This document shows, piece after piece, positions 44,540 to 53,456 of a stretch of 64,000 nt of DNA (positions are counted from its first letter, which is position 1; each line of letters begins with the position of its first letter). Where the stretch lies: assembly GCF_001761485.1 (NCBI RefSeq), contig NC_090775.1, forward strand, positions 434,001 through 498,000, in the 5' to 3' direction. Position numbers and translations under genes: made by a program. This DNA is from Yarrowia lipolytica (taxonomy: Eukaryota > Ascomycota > Dipodascomycetes > Dipodascales). The notes under the pieces are model-generated. The model searched no databases. It had not been told where the DNA came from and was given only the letters and a program-made list of their open reading frames with translations.

Positions 44540-47500
44540 TCAGATGACCACCTTCTTTTTCACCCCCTCTCCCTGTACCACCAGGACCGTTTCCGAGACC
44601 CACGTGACCCTCAAACCGTCGCTCTTGACTTTCCCCAGGCTCTCCACCTTTGCCGGCTCAAAGCTCGGCGTCTGTTTATCCCTGTATCCAATTTTGCCCA
44701 CGCTGGCATAGAGCAGAATCTCCACCTGTCTCTCCACGACGTTTCTTGACTTGCCAAACTTGACTGATTCAGAGTAGACCCCCTGGGAGGAATGGGAAGA
44801 GTTTGCGGAGTTACCGAACAGCGAAGAGAAGGTGCCTCCATGGGTTTCCATCTGCCAAACGACGACACGTGTTTCTCCGTCGAAATCGGGCCCAGGGACG
44901 CTATTAGACCCTATTCCCGTGAGTCCAGCAACCATTTTTCCATCCGGAGAAAAGACCAGGCCCCACACCGGAGCAGCATGATTGGAATTGAATTCCTGGG
45001 GGTCAAGATAGGCATACTCTGAGCCGATTCTCAAGTCGTAGACAATCAGAGAACAGGTGTCGGTGACCTTAATATCCAGGTCTCTGTTGAGTTCAGACAG
45101 AGAAGATCTTCGTCGAGACACATTCTTTTCAATCATCACAGCAGTGGCAGTAGGATAAATAGCCACAGCCAGACGTTGACTGGGCTTATGGAACGTGACA
45201 ATGTACGGAAATGTCTGTGTGATTTGAGACAGTAGAGCTGTGACCTTGGACTGCAGAGAAACGCCTCTCTGGAGGGTCGAGTGACGCAGCAAGTCCGGAT
45301 TCAGCATTTTGCAAGCAGTGTGCATCACAAACGGCACAAACATGTCCATGGAGGAGGATTTTCGGGTGTGGCTGAAGAAGCTGGAAAGCACATCGATAGC
45401 TGTGATTCGCACAACTAACGGCTTGTCGAGGTTCTCCAGCAGAAACACCAGAGCAGTGATCAACAAAGGAGCGTTGGAACGAGTCACTCTGTTGATGACA
45501 GACCAGCAATCAGACGACAAATGGGCATGACGAGCCAAACAGCTAATCACAGCTTCAATATCGACAATGTGATCCAGTCCAGGCTTTAACGAGGGCCACA
45601 GCTGATGCAAACAGTCCAGAGAAGACTGCTGGATAAGAACAGAGTCCGTTTCCATGCCATTGCGCACCACCTGACACACGTGACCTGTGTACTCTGGCAA
45701 TCCAGTCACCCGTGCAATAGCTGTAATGATGTATAGCGAGATACAGGAAGAAGTGGGGTCTGCAGGGTCAAACAGCAGGTTGCTATTGTCACTGTAGATG
45801 GAGATAAGCAGCGATTCCTGGTCGTATCGCAAGTCCGAAAAGAAGGCCTGTAGACACTGCTTGGCTGCTCTCTTCAGTCGCGACGAGCTGTGCACTGCTG
45901 TATGAGCTAGAGCTGTAGCTGAGGGAGTCAGGAACCCTTTAACAGAGGTCAATGGCTTCAGAGTAGTCAGCTGAAGCCTCTTACCCTCCTGGGCTTCGTA
46001 AACTGTGTCAGCCAGGGCTGCAACGATTGGTAGGAACACTGCTGTCAAGTCATGTGACACGGAAAGCAGTCCATTATCATAAACCCATGCTCCACAGGTT
46101 GACAATGAGCCAGAAACTGTACTTGAGGGAGGCAAGCCCGCCAGCAACAAATAGAAGGGGTCATCGTCTCCATCTTCAATCTGTGGACTAATTGAAGCCA
46201 AAATAGACCGACAAACCTGTACGTAATTCCCACTCTTCAGAAGAGGCTCCAAGTTAACAGCCCAAGAGCCAGCACTCTCAAGGCCGCTGTCTCGTGAGTC
46301 GACGAACATCTGGCCATCCTCCCCAGAAGAACACAAGCAATGCAGCTCGATTTCCCAGTTCTCAGCGCTCAGCTTGTCAGAGAACTCTGCGTTGGTCTCC
46401 AGGCTCCACAGACGCTTACTGCCATCCAGATACTTGACTCCAAGCACGTTGGGAAGGTTCACGTAGGTGACCAGCTTGGTGATAGCTGCATGGTTGCCTG
46501 GAACCATGTACTTGAGCTGGCCCTGGGAGTCGATGATTCCTACTTCAGACGACCCAGAAACAGCAATATAGCTTCTGGGAGGCGCAGCTGCATACGGGAC
46601 GCCCACTGACACAGCTGCAGCCGCGGCAGAACCTGCAGCTACAAGACTGGCCACTCGGAACTCTTTAGCCAACTCGAACAAGTGGATTATCGGTCCTGTG
46701 AAACCTCTGATTGTCTTGCCCGACTCAGAATGAACAATCGAGCCGTTTGAGAGGCCGATAAGGGACGTGGCCGAGTCAATGTGGGTACTAGTGGCGCAGA
46801 CATCACCGTTTTGATTGAGATTGATGTTTAGAACATCTGCCAAGGGGTGTTCAATCTCTTCCTCCTTTTGTTTCGTCACCTGAATAGCACGCTTCTCTCC
46901 AGACCAAGTCAGCGGCCACTGAGACACATTGATACTGTCTGTCAGTGTCTCCCCATTTTCTGTAAACAAACCAACAATCCTGCTTGTTTGGCAGTCATAG
47001 AAACAGCAGTCGAGCGTAGATGCACCTTCAGGAGCATCCACAAGCTGGGAATGGCCGTTGGAGACCCAGAAAACGGTGTGTTTCTTGGTCACAAACCCGA
47101 AAGACGGCGACTTGGCACTGGGGTCCGTCACAATCACCTGTTTGACGCCCTCCAAGTCGGCAGAAATCTCCTGGTGGATGCCAGGCTCGTCATCTTCTGT
47201 TTCCCACTTGACGAGCGTCCATCCATTCTTTTGCACAACCACCCAGTGCGAAGACCCGATTTTTTCCACCAACAGGCCAGGCCCATAGGCCGAGTCTGTC
47301 AACCGTGACTCGTACAAAGACACAGGCATGCAAACCCGTGACTCGTGCATATGGTCCACTATAGACCATGCGGAGATGCTTGCATTGCGTTTTCCGACCG
47401 TCAGAAAGTCACGATACTGCTGGAAAGGGGCTGCCAGGGGCCATCCCACCGACGAGGGCAATGGTACCAGGATTTGGGCTACCTCTGCTTCCGTGTCGTA

Positions 47501-47893
47501 GTTTTTCCACTTTTGAAAAAGAATCGTGTTGGAACATCCCCAGACCATGAGATAGTCCCCTGATTGGCTGAATCCGCACACCACAAACGGGGCCGAGATT
47601 TTGGTCACGGGAGAAACCCGGTTGTAGGGCTCAAAGATGGCCACCTCCTGGCCTGACGAAATCGCCAAGGTCGGACTTGCGTCCTTCGCAACCCACTCTA
47701 GCCATCTCATGTGTTCCACGGCTCCGTCATTGTGAAAGAGCGTCATCTGCCGGGTCCACAAGTCGTCCTGTCGGATGAAAAGACGCACCGACTTGTCCAC
47801 AAAAGCCACCGCCAAAACCGACCCGTCAGCAGACAGCTCGCACGCCAGAGCATGCGATACCGAGTCCACGCTCACCGTGTTGGCTATGCTCAT
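44540..47893 (-). CDS. Large WD-repeat protein, possibly WDR7/Rabconnectin-3 beta-like
   Basis: 1117 residues, no intron seen. Residues 1-~530 look like degenerate WD40 blades (LACELSADGSVLAVAFVDKSVRLF, VVCGFSQSGDYLMVWG, shown as parts). Residues ~530-960 are mostly helical. A second short WD part near 985-1050 reads SLIVYDLRIGSEYAYLD, then HAAPVWGLVFSPDGKMVAG and TRVVVWQ. N-terminal blades, a helical middle and C-terminal blades resemble WDR7, the partner of DMXL/Rav1 in V-ATPase assembly. I base this on layout and short motifs only, so other WD families remain possible. The ATG at 47893 is the first in frame. Confidence 0.6.
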   Translation of the reverse strand: MSIANTVSVDSVSHALACELSADGSVLAVAFVDKSVRLFIRQDDLWTRQMTLFHNDGAVEHMRWLEWVAKDASPTLAISSGQEVAIFEPYNRVSPVTKISAPFVVCGFSQSGDYLMVWGCSNTILFQKWKNYDTEAEVAQILVPLPSSVGWPLAAPFQQYRDFLTVGKRNASISAWSIVDHMHESRVCMPVSLYESRLTDSAYGPGLLVEKIGSSHWVVVQKNGWTLVKWETEDDEPGIHQEISADLEGVKQVIVTDPSAKSPSFGFVTKKHTVFWVSNGHSQLVDAPEGASTLDCCFYDCQTSRIVGLFTENGETLTDSINVSQWPLTWSGEKRAIQVTKQKEEEIEHPLADVLNINLNQNGDVCATSTHIDSATSLIGLSNGSIVHSESGKTIRGFTGPIIHLFELAKEFRVASLVAAGSAAAAAVSVGVPYAAAPPRSYIAVSGSSEVGIIDSQGQLKYMVPGNHAAITKLVTYVNLPNVLGVKYLDGSKRLWSLETNAEFSDKLSAENWEIELHCLCSSGEDGQMFVDSRDSGLESAGSWAVNLEPLLKSGNYVQVCRSILASISPQIEDGDDDPFYLLLAGLPPSSTVSGSLSTCGAWVYDNGLLSVSHDLTAVFLPIVAALADTVYEAQEGKRLQLTTLKPLTSVKGFLTPSATALAHTAVHSSSRLKRAAKQCLQAFFSDLRYDQESLLISIYSDNSNLLFDPADPTSSCISLYIITAIARVTGLPEYTGHVCQVVRNGMETDSVLIQQSSLDCLHQLWPSLKPGLDHIVDIEAVISCLARHAHLSSDCWSVINRVTRSNAPLLITALVFLLENLDKPLVVRITAIDVLSSFFSHTRKSSSMDMFVPFVMHTACKMLNPDLLRHSTLQRGVSLQSKVTALLSQITQTFPYIVTFHKPSQRLAVAIYPTATAVMIEKNVSRRRSSLSELNRDLDIKVTDTCSLIVYDLRIGSEYAYLDPQEFNSNHAAPVWGLVFSPDGKMVAGLTGIGSNSVPGPDFDGETRVVVWQMETHGGTFSSLFGNSANSSHSSQGVYSESVKFGKSRNVVERQVEILLYASVGKIGYRDKQTPSFEPAKVESLGKVKSDGLRVTWVSETVLVVQGEGVKKKVVI

Positions 47894-48700
47894 AGTTGGA
47901 CGAAAGGGTGTTGTATTGTAGTGTAGTAGTAGTGTGACTTGGGGTGTGAATCTGCGATATCATGCAGCCTAATGCAGGCGTATCGGAAGCGTGAAATATC
48001 CGGCCGAAAATCGGAAAAAATGTGGAAAAATAGCAGATAAAATCAGAGTCTCCTGAAAGAGTGTCTACAGTGATGCAGCACTGGAATAAGACTGTAAAAA
48101 TGGTGGCTGCTCTGCTCTGCTCACGTGATTCCCCTCCTCGTTGGTATCGAAAAAGCAGACCTACACTCATCTCTGAGACTGGTGAAGTCAGTTTACCCAA
48201 TATACATGCCACCAAACAACTTTTTACACCAAAAGATAGCCCTGAGTCGGGAAAGTATTTCAATGTAAAAATATCAACAAATATCCGTACCAATGAAACG
48301 ACAAAGTGCCGTCCCGTTTTCCCCATATGGCCCCGAAACCTTCCGTGGTGGTGATATGTTCACGTGACGTAGGATAAAGAAATGTCAACAACTGATGGTG
48401 TAGACAAGAAAACAGCTAGTTACATATATTAGTACAGAGCCCCCCGCAGTCGGATAATAATGATACCCATTTTGAGTCATGGGTGCCGATATGGGTCGTT
48501 GCTAGTTCAGGGGTCAGTGCCCTTCAAGGTCTTCCTACGAGTACAGTATGTACTGCCTACACTTGTGGCATATCTCCCTTCTGTAAATCGTATAAATATA
48601 ATAAGTATGTGTCATTGATATAAGTTATGTCCTCTGCTGGTGTTGGTACTCTGGTAGTGTATGCCATCATCTTTTAGGAGGTGTGCTCGGAAACACAAGA
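47894..48700. other. Intergenic region upstream of the WD-repeat gene
   Basis: Promoter of the WD-repeat gene and 3' region of ATG13. CACGTGA at 48121-48128 and 48360-48366 and GGAAAAA words at about 48013-48030. I see no gene. Confidence 0.5.
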
Positions 48701-50848
48701 CTATGTCCTCACATTTCCTCCAGAAGCCGAATCCCCCATAGCCATATCACTCATGGCAAACAACAAATCATCGTCCTCGTCAAACTCTAGACCCGGCAAT
48801 GGAGCCACCGAGTATCGCTTCTCGCCTCGTCCCCGGTCGTGCTCGGTATAATATCTAGAGCCCACCACGCTTGGAGAAGCTCCTACAAGATCATATCGCT
48901 CCAACGCCTTGTAATGAGAGTTATCAAGCTGGTCACGCTCAGAGTACGAATGAGCCTGGGGACGGGCACTGGTCCGCTGCTGCAGCTGATGGTACTCGCT
49001 GGTATGCTGGTCCGCCAGCGAAATGGGCTGCATCTGCGTCTCTAGCTTGCGAGGCGATGGAGGCACCGTCACGGGCCGGGGAAGGCTTGAAATCGCCTCC
49101 AGGTTCGCCTCGCCGCTCAGTTTGGACCGCACGTACGGAGGACTGGGCTGGTGGTGGTAGATTGATGACGTGATGCTGTCGGCAATACCCGCGTGCGATC
49201 CCTTGAGCTGCTGGAACCGCGCCAAAGGATCGCTGCCCTTGCGGGGAGACGGCAGCGAGTACGGGGACCCGGGTTTGATCGAGTCCACCATCTTGACAAA
49301 GTCGGACACGTCGGTGGGATCCTCAATGTCGATAAAACCCGATCCAGGTTCCATAAGAGAGGAGCCCGAAGACATGGCCGACTCAGCCGAGCCCACCAGC
49401 ATTGAGTTTCGACGCCGCGTGCTGCTGATCGAGCCTGAACGGTTCCACTGTCTTGTACCGAACGATGACGAGTACTTGGGCACGGACCCGGAACGTGACG
49501 ACCCTCCGGACGACGAAATCGCCTGTTCGTACGCCGAAGGCGTGTACCCAGGCGTGGTGACCACCCGTGCGTTATTGGTGGAGGACGTGGACGAGTTTGA
49601 GATAGTTCTGCGGGGGATTCGGAGCGCCGCAAGGGAGGAGGATGAGGGGACACGCGCAAAGGGAGGTGTGGAGGGGCTAGCCGAGGTCGCTGCGGGACCA
49701 GGCGAGCCCTCTTCACCTCCCCAGCCACCAGAGCCCCCTGAGCCTCCAGATCCGCCGCTAACTCCTCCACTCACTCCGCCAGAGCCTCCAGAGGTGCCAG
49801 CAAGACCCCCTCCAGTTGCTCCAACTCCACTAGCGCCACTGCTCCTTCTCCTCTCCATGTAGTCTGTGACAGATGACACAGAGGTGGGAACAATGGCCGC
49901 CCCACTCACTCCCACGCCCTGAGAATGCGAATGTCTCCGTGGCAGGCCCGTGATGTAATGCAAGTTGGGGGCCGCCATGGAGGGGTGTTTGACCGGCGGG
50001 CTGGGGGGCACCACGGGCTTCTCCTCGTCGATGCGCAGGAACTGTGATGACAGCATGGCCTCCGAGTCGTCCACGGCAAAGTTGCAGTTGACCCGGTAGC
50101 TCACGCTGATCTTGAAGACGCCCGAGGGGATTTCCACGGGGTCGAACGAAAAGGTCTGGAGATGCTGGGATTCGGAGCTCCCAGCTATGAGTTTGCTCAA
50201 GCCAACCCGCCCACGCGAAGAGATGGGCTGTGAGCCGTTAAGCACCCTGCAGCCGATGCGCAGCGGACTGGTGCTCAGTTTGCTTTTGCTAAGCCGCTTT
50301 TGCAGCGTCCACGCTGGCAGCAGCCTACAATAAGTGTACAGAGAGCGGAACAGCAAGATGCACTTTTTGTAGGCCATGGGGAGCTCTGTGGACGACGCTG
50401 GGGACGTTGTAGCTCCTCCTGCTTGGGGGTCGGGTCTCTGAATCTCAATGACCCACCGCTCCAGCACCACCTCTGTTTTCCTTCCTCCAAAGCTGGCGTT
50501 CCACCGTTTGCCAAAGGCGTCTTCTAGCACCAGCGTCTGGTTGGGCGAAAGATGGCGCATGTCCAGATAGGTCTCCACGACCACGGGAGGCATCTTGTCC
50601 ATGTTGTAGATGTCGATGGTTCGCCACAGCTTGAGATCTTCACGGTAGGCCTCCAGCTCGTCTGTTTCGAGATTGAACCATTTGTTGAGTTTGTGTTTGT
50701 CGCCGCTCTGGCGCTGTTCACGCAGCCGGGGGTTGAGACGCGCCTGCACCACCACCTGGGTGGCCTTGGAGAAAAAGTTTTGCACCACCTGGTTGAGTTT
50801 CGACTTGGATGAGTGCGACGACCCGGACGACGTGCCTTGGAACGACAT
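48701..50848 (-). CDS. ATG13: Autophagy protein 13 (Atg1 kinase regulator)
   Basis: The regulatory subunit of the Atg1 kinase complex, which starts autophagosome formation when TORC1 is inactive. It has 715 residues. The N-terminal HORMA domain covers about residues 15-270. It opens with LNQVVQNFFSKATQVVVQAR and contains KWFNLETDELEAYREDLKLW and VLERWVIEIQ, then ILLFRSLYTYCRLLPAW, all typical of fungal Atg13. The rest is disordered, Ser/Gly/Pro-rich, with a Gly-Ser tract near 345-375 and many SP sites that could be phosphorylated. A conserved-looking segment with DFVKMVDSIKP and a terminal acidic DEDDDLLFAMSDM follow. The leader upstream of the ATG at 50848 is CA-rich and repetitive. Confidence 0.93.
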   Translation of the reverse strand: MSFQGTSSGSSHSSKSKLNQVVQNFFSKATQVVVQARLNPRLREQRQSGDKHKLNKWFNLETDELEAYREDLKLWRTIDIYNMDKMPPVVVETYLDMRHLSPNQTLVLEDAFGKRWNASFGGRKTEVVLERWVIEIQRPDPQAGGATTSPASSTELPMAYKKCILLFRSLYTYCRLLPAWTLQKRLSKSKLSTSPLRIGCRVLNGSQPISSRGRVGLSKLIAGSSESQHLQTFSFDPVEIPSGVFKISVSYRVNCNFAVDDSEAMLSSQFLRIDEEKPVVPPSPPVKHPSMAAPNLHYITGLPRRHSHSQGVGVSGAAIVPTSVSSVTDYMERRRSSGASGVGATGGGLAGTSGGSGGVSGGVSGGSGGSGGSGGWGGEEGSPGPAATSASPSTPPFARVPSSSSLAALRIPRRTISNSSTSSTNNARVVTTPGYTPSAYEQAISSSGGSSRSGSVPKYSSSFGTRQWNRSGSISSTRRRNSMLVGSAESAMSSGSSLMEPGSGFIDIEDPTDVSDFVKMVDSIKPGSPYSLPSPRKGSDPLARFQQLKGSHAGIADSITSSIYHHQPSPPYVRSKLSGEANLEAISSLPRPVTVPPSPRKLETQMQPISLADQHTSEYHQLQQRTSARPQAHSYSERDQLDNSHYKALERYDLVGASPSVVGSRYYTEHDRGRGEKRYSVAPLPGLEFDEDDDLLFAMSDMAMGDSASGGNVRT

Positions 50849-50944
50849 GCTGGTTGTGTCTACGACTTGTGAGTGCTGTTGTGTCTAGCAGCTGTTGTCT
50901 GGACACCAGAATGCGTTTGTGGTGTGGTGTGTTGTTTGTGCTGA

Positions 50945-51040
50945 GCTGTTTGTGGTGTTTGTGGTGTTTGTGGTGAGCTCTTCTGCTGAGCTGTTTGAGC
51001 TGTTTGAGCTGTTTGAGCTGTTTGTGCTGTTTGTGTCCGT
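50945..51040 (-). repeat. 9-bp tandem repeats in the ATG13 leader
   Basis: On the plus strand, about three units of GTTTGTGGT, then five units of CTGTTTGAG/CTGTTTGTG (50991-51035). On the ATG13 transcript the second block reads as CTCAAACAG repeats. The region lies 100-190 bases upstream of the ATG13 start and carries no in-frame ATG. Confidence 0.85.
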
Positions 51041-51890
51041 GTTCGTGTCCGCAGTTGTGCTTGTGTGTGTGTCACCGGTCTGGAGGTGACGCCACAGAAG
51101 AGTGTGTCTGGTGTCAGCGGCGTGTGTCGGTCTGTTTGTGTCCGTCTGTTTGTGCCACTCGCAAAGAAGAGAAGAAAAAAACGGCCGGCGGTCTCGTCAC
51201 AGGGCAGTTGCTCCGAGTGAGTCAATAACCAGAATAATAGTAGGAGGTTTGGCCAGTCAACCTACTTTCAGGCCCACATCAACATGGCCTTGCAGCCCAG
51301 ACGCACTACGAGGGATTGTCACGTGAACGGAGCCAGTCTCGTGATACTGCCTCCCTGCTACCGCAAACCGCCGCTACTTGCCAAACCCGTCTGCTGACCC
51401 GGTACCACTGCCCGCCAACCAGACACAAAACGTGGCCACCGCCCAGCTCGCGCCCGCCCGCGCCGGTAATCAAACCAAACCCTTGCATGAGAAATCACCT
51501 CTGATAACGTTAAGATACAACGTCTCTATAAGGGGCAGTATGACAGGAGCTACAGGAGCAGGTGGCGTCGAGTTATTTACCCACATGGCGTATAGACTGG
51601 AGCGGGAAAGAGAGAGAGAAAGGGAGACGAAGAAGCATGTGTGACTCATAAACAGTTTGATTGCAGCAGACCCATTTCCCGCCAACAACCCAGTATCCAC
51701 CCAGTATCCGTCACTGTCGGTATCCACCTACTACAATCTATGTACAGTATGTACGTACAGTACTTGCACTACTTGTAGCACCAGTGACAGACATGACTCA
51801 TAAGGGAAGGTGGAATGGCGAGATTGAAAGGGGAAATTGCGGGAAATTGGCAGAAAAAGAATGTCCGGGGGGAGTTTCCCTAGCCGAATC

Positions 51891-51939
51891 TACCAGCGGC
51901 GTTTCGAATTTACCAGCGGCGTTTCGAATTTACTAGCGG
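51891..51939 (+). repeat. 20-bp tandem repeat, 2.5 units
   Basis: Two exact units of TACCAGCGGCGTTTCGAATT, then a partial third (TACTAGCGG). It lies just before an AT-rich tract and a TATA-like sequence. Function unknown. Confidence 0.85.
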
Positions 51940-53456
51940 TTTTTTTTAAAAATATTTATAAAATATTTTTAGGCCCTTTTTCATTATTTTAATGCTTTTT
52001 TGCCCCCGATTTTTTTAGCCATATATAAGGTAACCCCTCAAGTCTCCCCCCAAACGCACAGCCTACATTATCTGCTATCAGAGTCTTTATCAGAACATGA
52101 GGTGCATTTTAGACTCTGATTACGTCACCGAAAGCCACGGTGTCGTGAGCCGGAAAAAGGACCAAAAAAAGAGACAGAAAAAAGGCAAAGAGGGCGACCA
52201 TGGGGCCGGTCACGTGACCCAATTCTCCCCCTCCCCCCCTCCGCGTGTCACATGACTTGGACGTCTCTCCGCAATCTCCAAAGACGTATCTTCCTGCCGT
52301 CTGATCCGGACACTCCAGTCACAGGATCCCCAGAGTCTATTTTATGCGCATCAGATTAGGTCTGTTTTTAATATCGGGCTTATCGTTGCTGGGAAACGAC
52401 GGATGCGAGCGCGAGAGCAAACGATACGGCGCACATAGTCCCGGGAAAATGTGCAGACATCGGAGAAGGGCCCATTTTAGAGAGCGGACGATTCCGAAGC
52501 GAAAGCAACTCTCGTGGTGGCAATCCGAGTATTATTGAGCGAGATGGAAGCATACAATTAACGAGGCTAGTTGGATTAGTTATAGTTGGGAATTTGTTAA
52601 AGGAAAAAGTTACTGGGGGTTCAAATCCAATGTTGCAGAGGTGGTGAAGAAGTAAAAGTTGTATAGAAATGTAGCTGGAAACGAGGACTATGAAAACATG
52701 TAATAAATTATCATTCTTGTCATACAAAAATTCCATTCCGTAGCCATAATAGCAAAAAAAATGTCCTCCCTTTTTACTTAACTTTACTTGGAAACATGCA
52801 TATATGACCAGTCATCATTACCACACTATGGCGACTCTACTTTAACACCCACCTCGCGCTTTTCGACTCTTCTTCCTTCACATCACTCGCCCCAAATCCA
52901 ACAACACAAACACAACAAAGCGGCGGACGCAATCATGTTCTGTCTCCAATTCGGCGTGGTGTTTGTGTGTGGATGTGGTTAATTGGTGTCACAAGCTGAA
53001 GTCAGTTTGAACTGTTCTCGCTTCCTGAGACTACAGATTAAGAGTATGTCGAATACACTTTACTAAGGTGGTATCGGATTCTAGTCATGCCCAGAAGCCT
53101 CTAATAGTTTTCAACTGCATCTCACTCGGACAACTCCAATTCGCGGAATATTGGTCTTATCAGAGTGACATTACAGAATCACATTAAATCGTGATAAAAA
53201 CAACTTGAATCGTGATAGAATCAGTTGAAATGGACTTGAATTGGATAGAAACAATGAATCATCCTTTTGAGCAGGTTCCCTAGCTGAATCATCCTCCTAA
53301 AGCATGCTCCTCAGCCCTTCACGTGGACGTTCTAGCCATCATCATCCACAGAGCCCAATCACACCTACTACACCAAACTTGCAATAATCCTTCACTATAT
53401 ATCTTACTAACCAAAGGCCACTTATCTGGCCTGTTCGCTCATTAACAAAGACGCAC

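Larger units (their letters stand above)
50849..53456. other. ATG13 upstream region and gap to SEC21
   Basis: 2.6 kb without a supported gene. It holds the repetitive ATG13 leader (about 50945-51040), a 20-bp triplicate near 51891-51939, and a TATA box (CATATATAAGG) near 52020 facing right. A second plus-strand leader-like stretch rich in CAACACAAACACAACA lies near 52905, followed by an ATG with only 15 codons. Small ATG frames here have no supporting signature. Confidence 0.45.

Noticed and set aside
50860-51225. 121-codon minus-strand frame with TAQ repeats
   Set aside because: No ATG; it is the translation of the repetitive ATG13 leader.
52344-52538. 64-codon frame with a signal-peptide-like start
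   Set aside because: Composition after residue 20 is unlike a secreted protein and there is no further support; kept only as part of a finding.
52600-52640. B-box-like GGGGGTTCAAATCC
   Set aside because: No acceptor or T stem pairing; a similar word near 62108 also lacks tRNA context.
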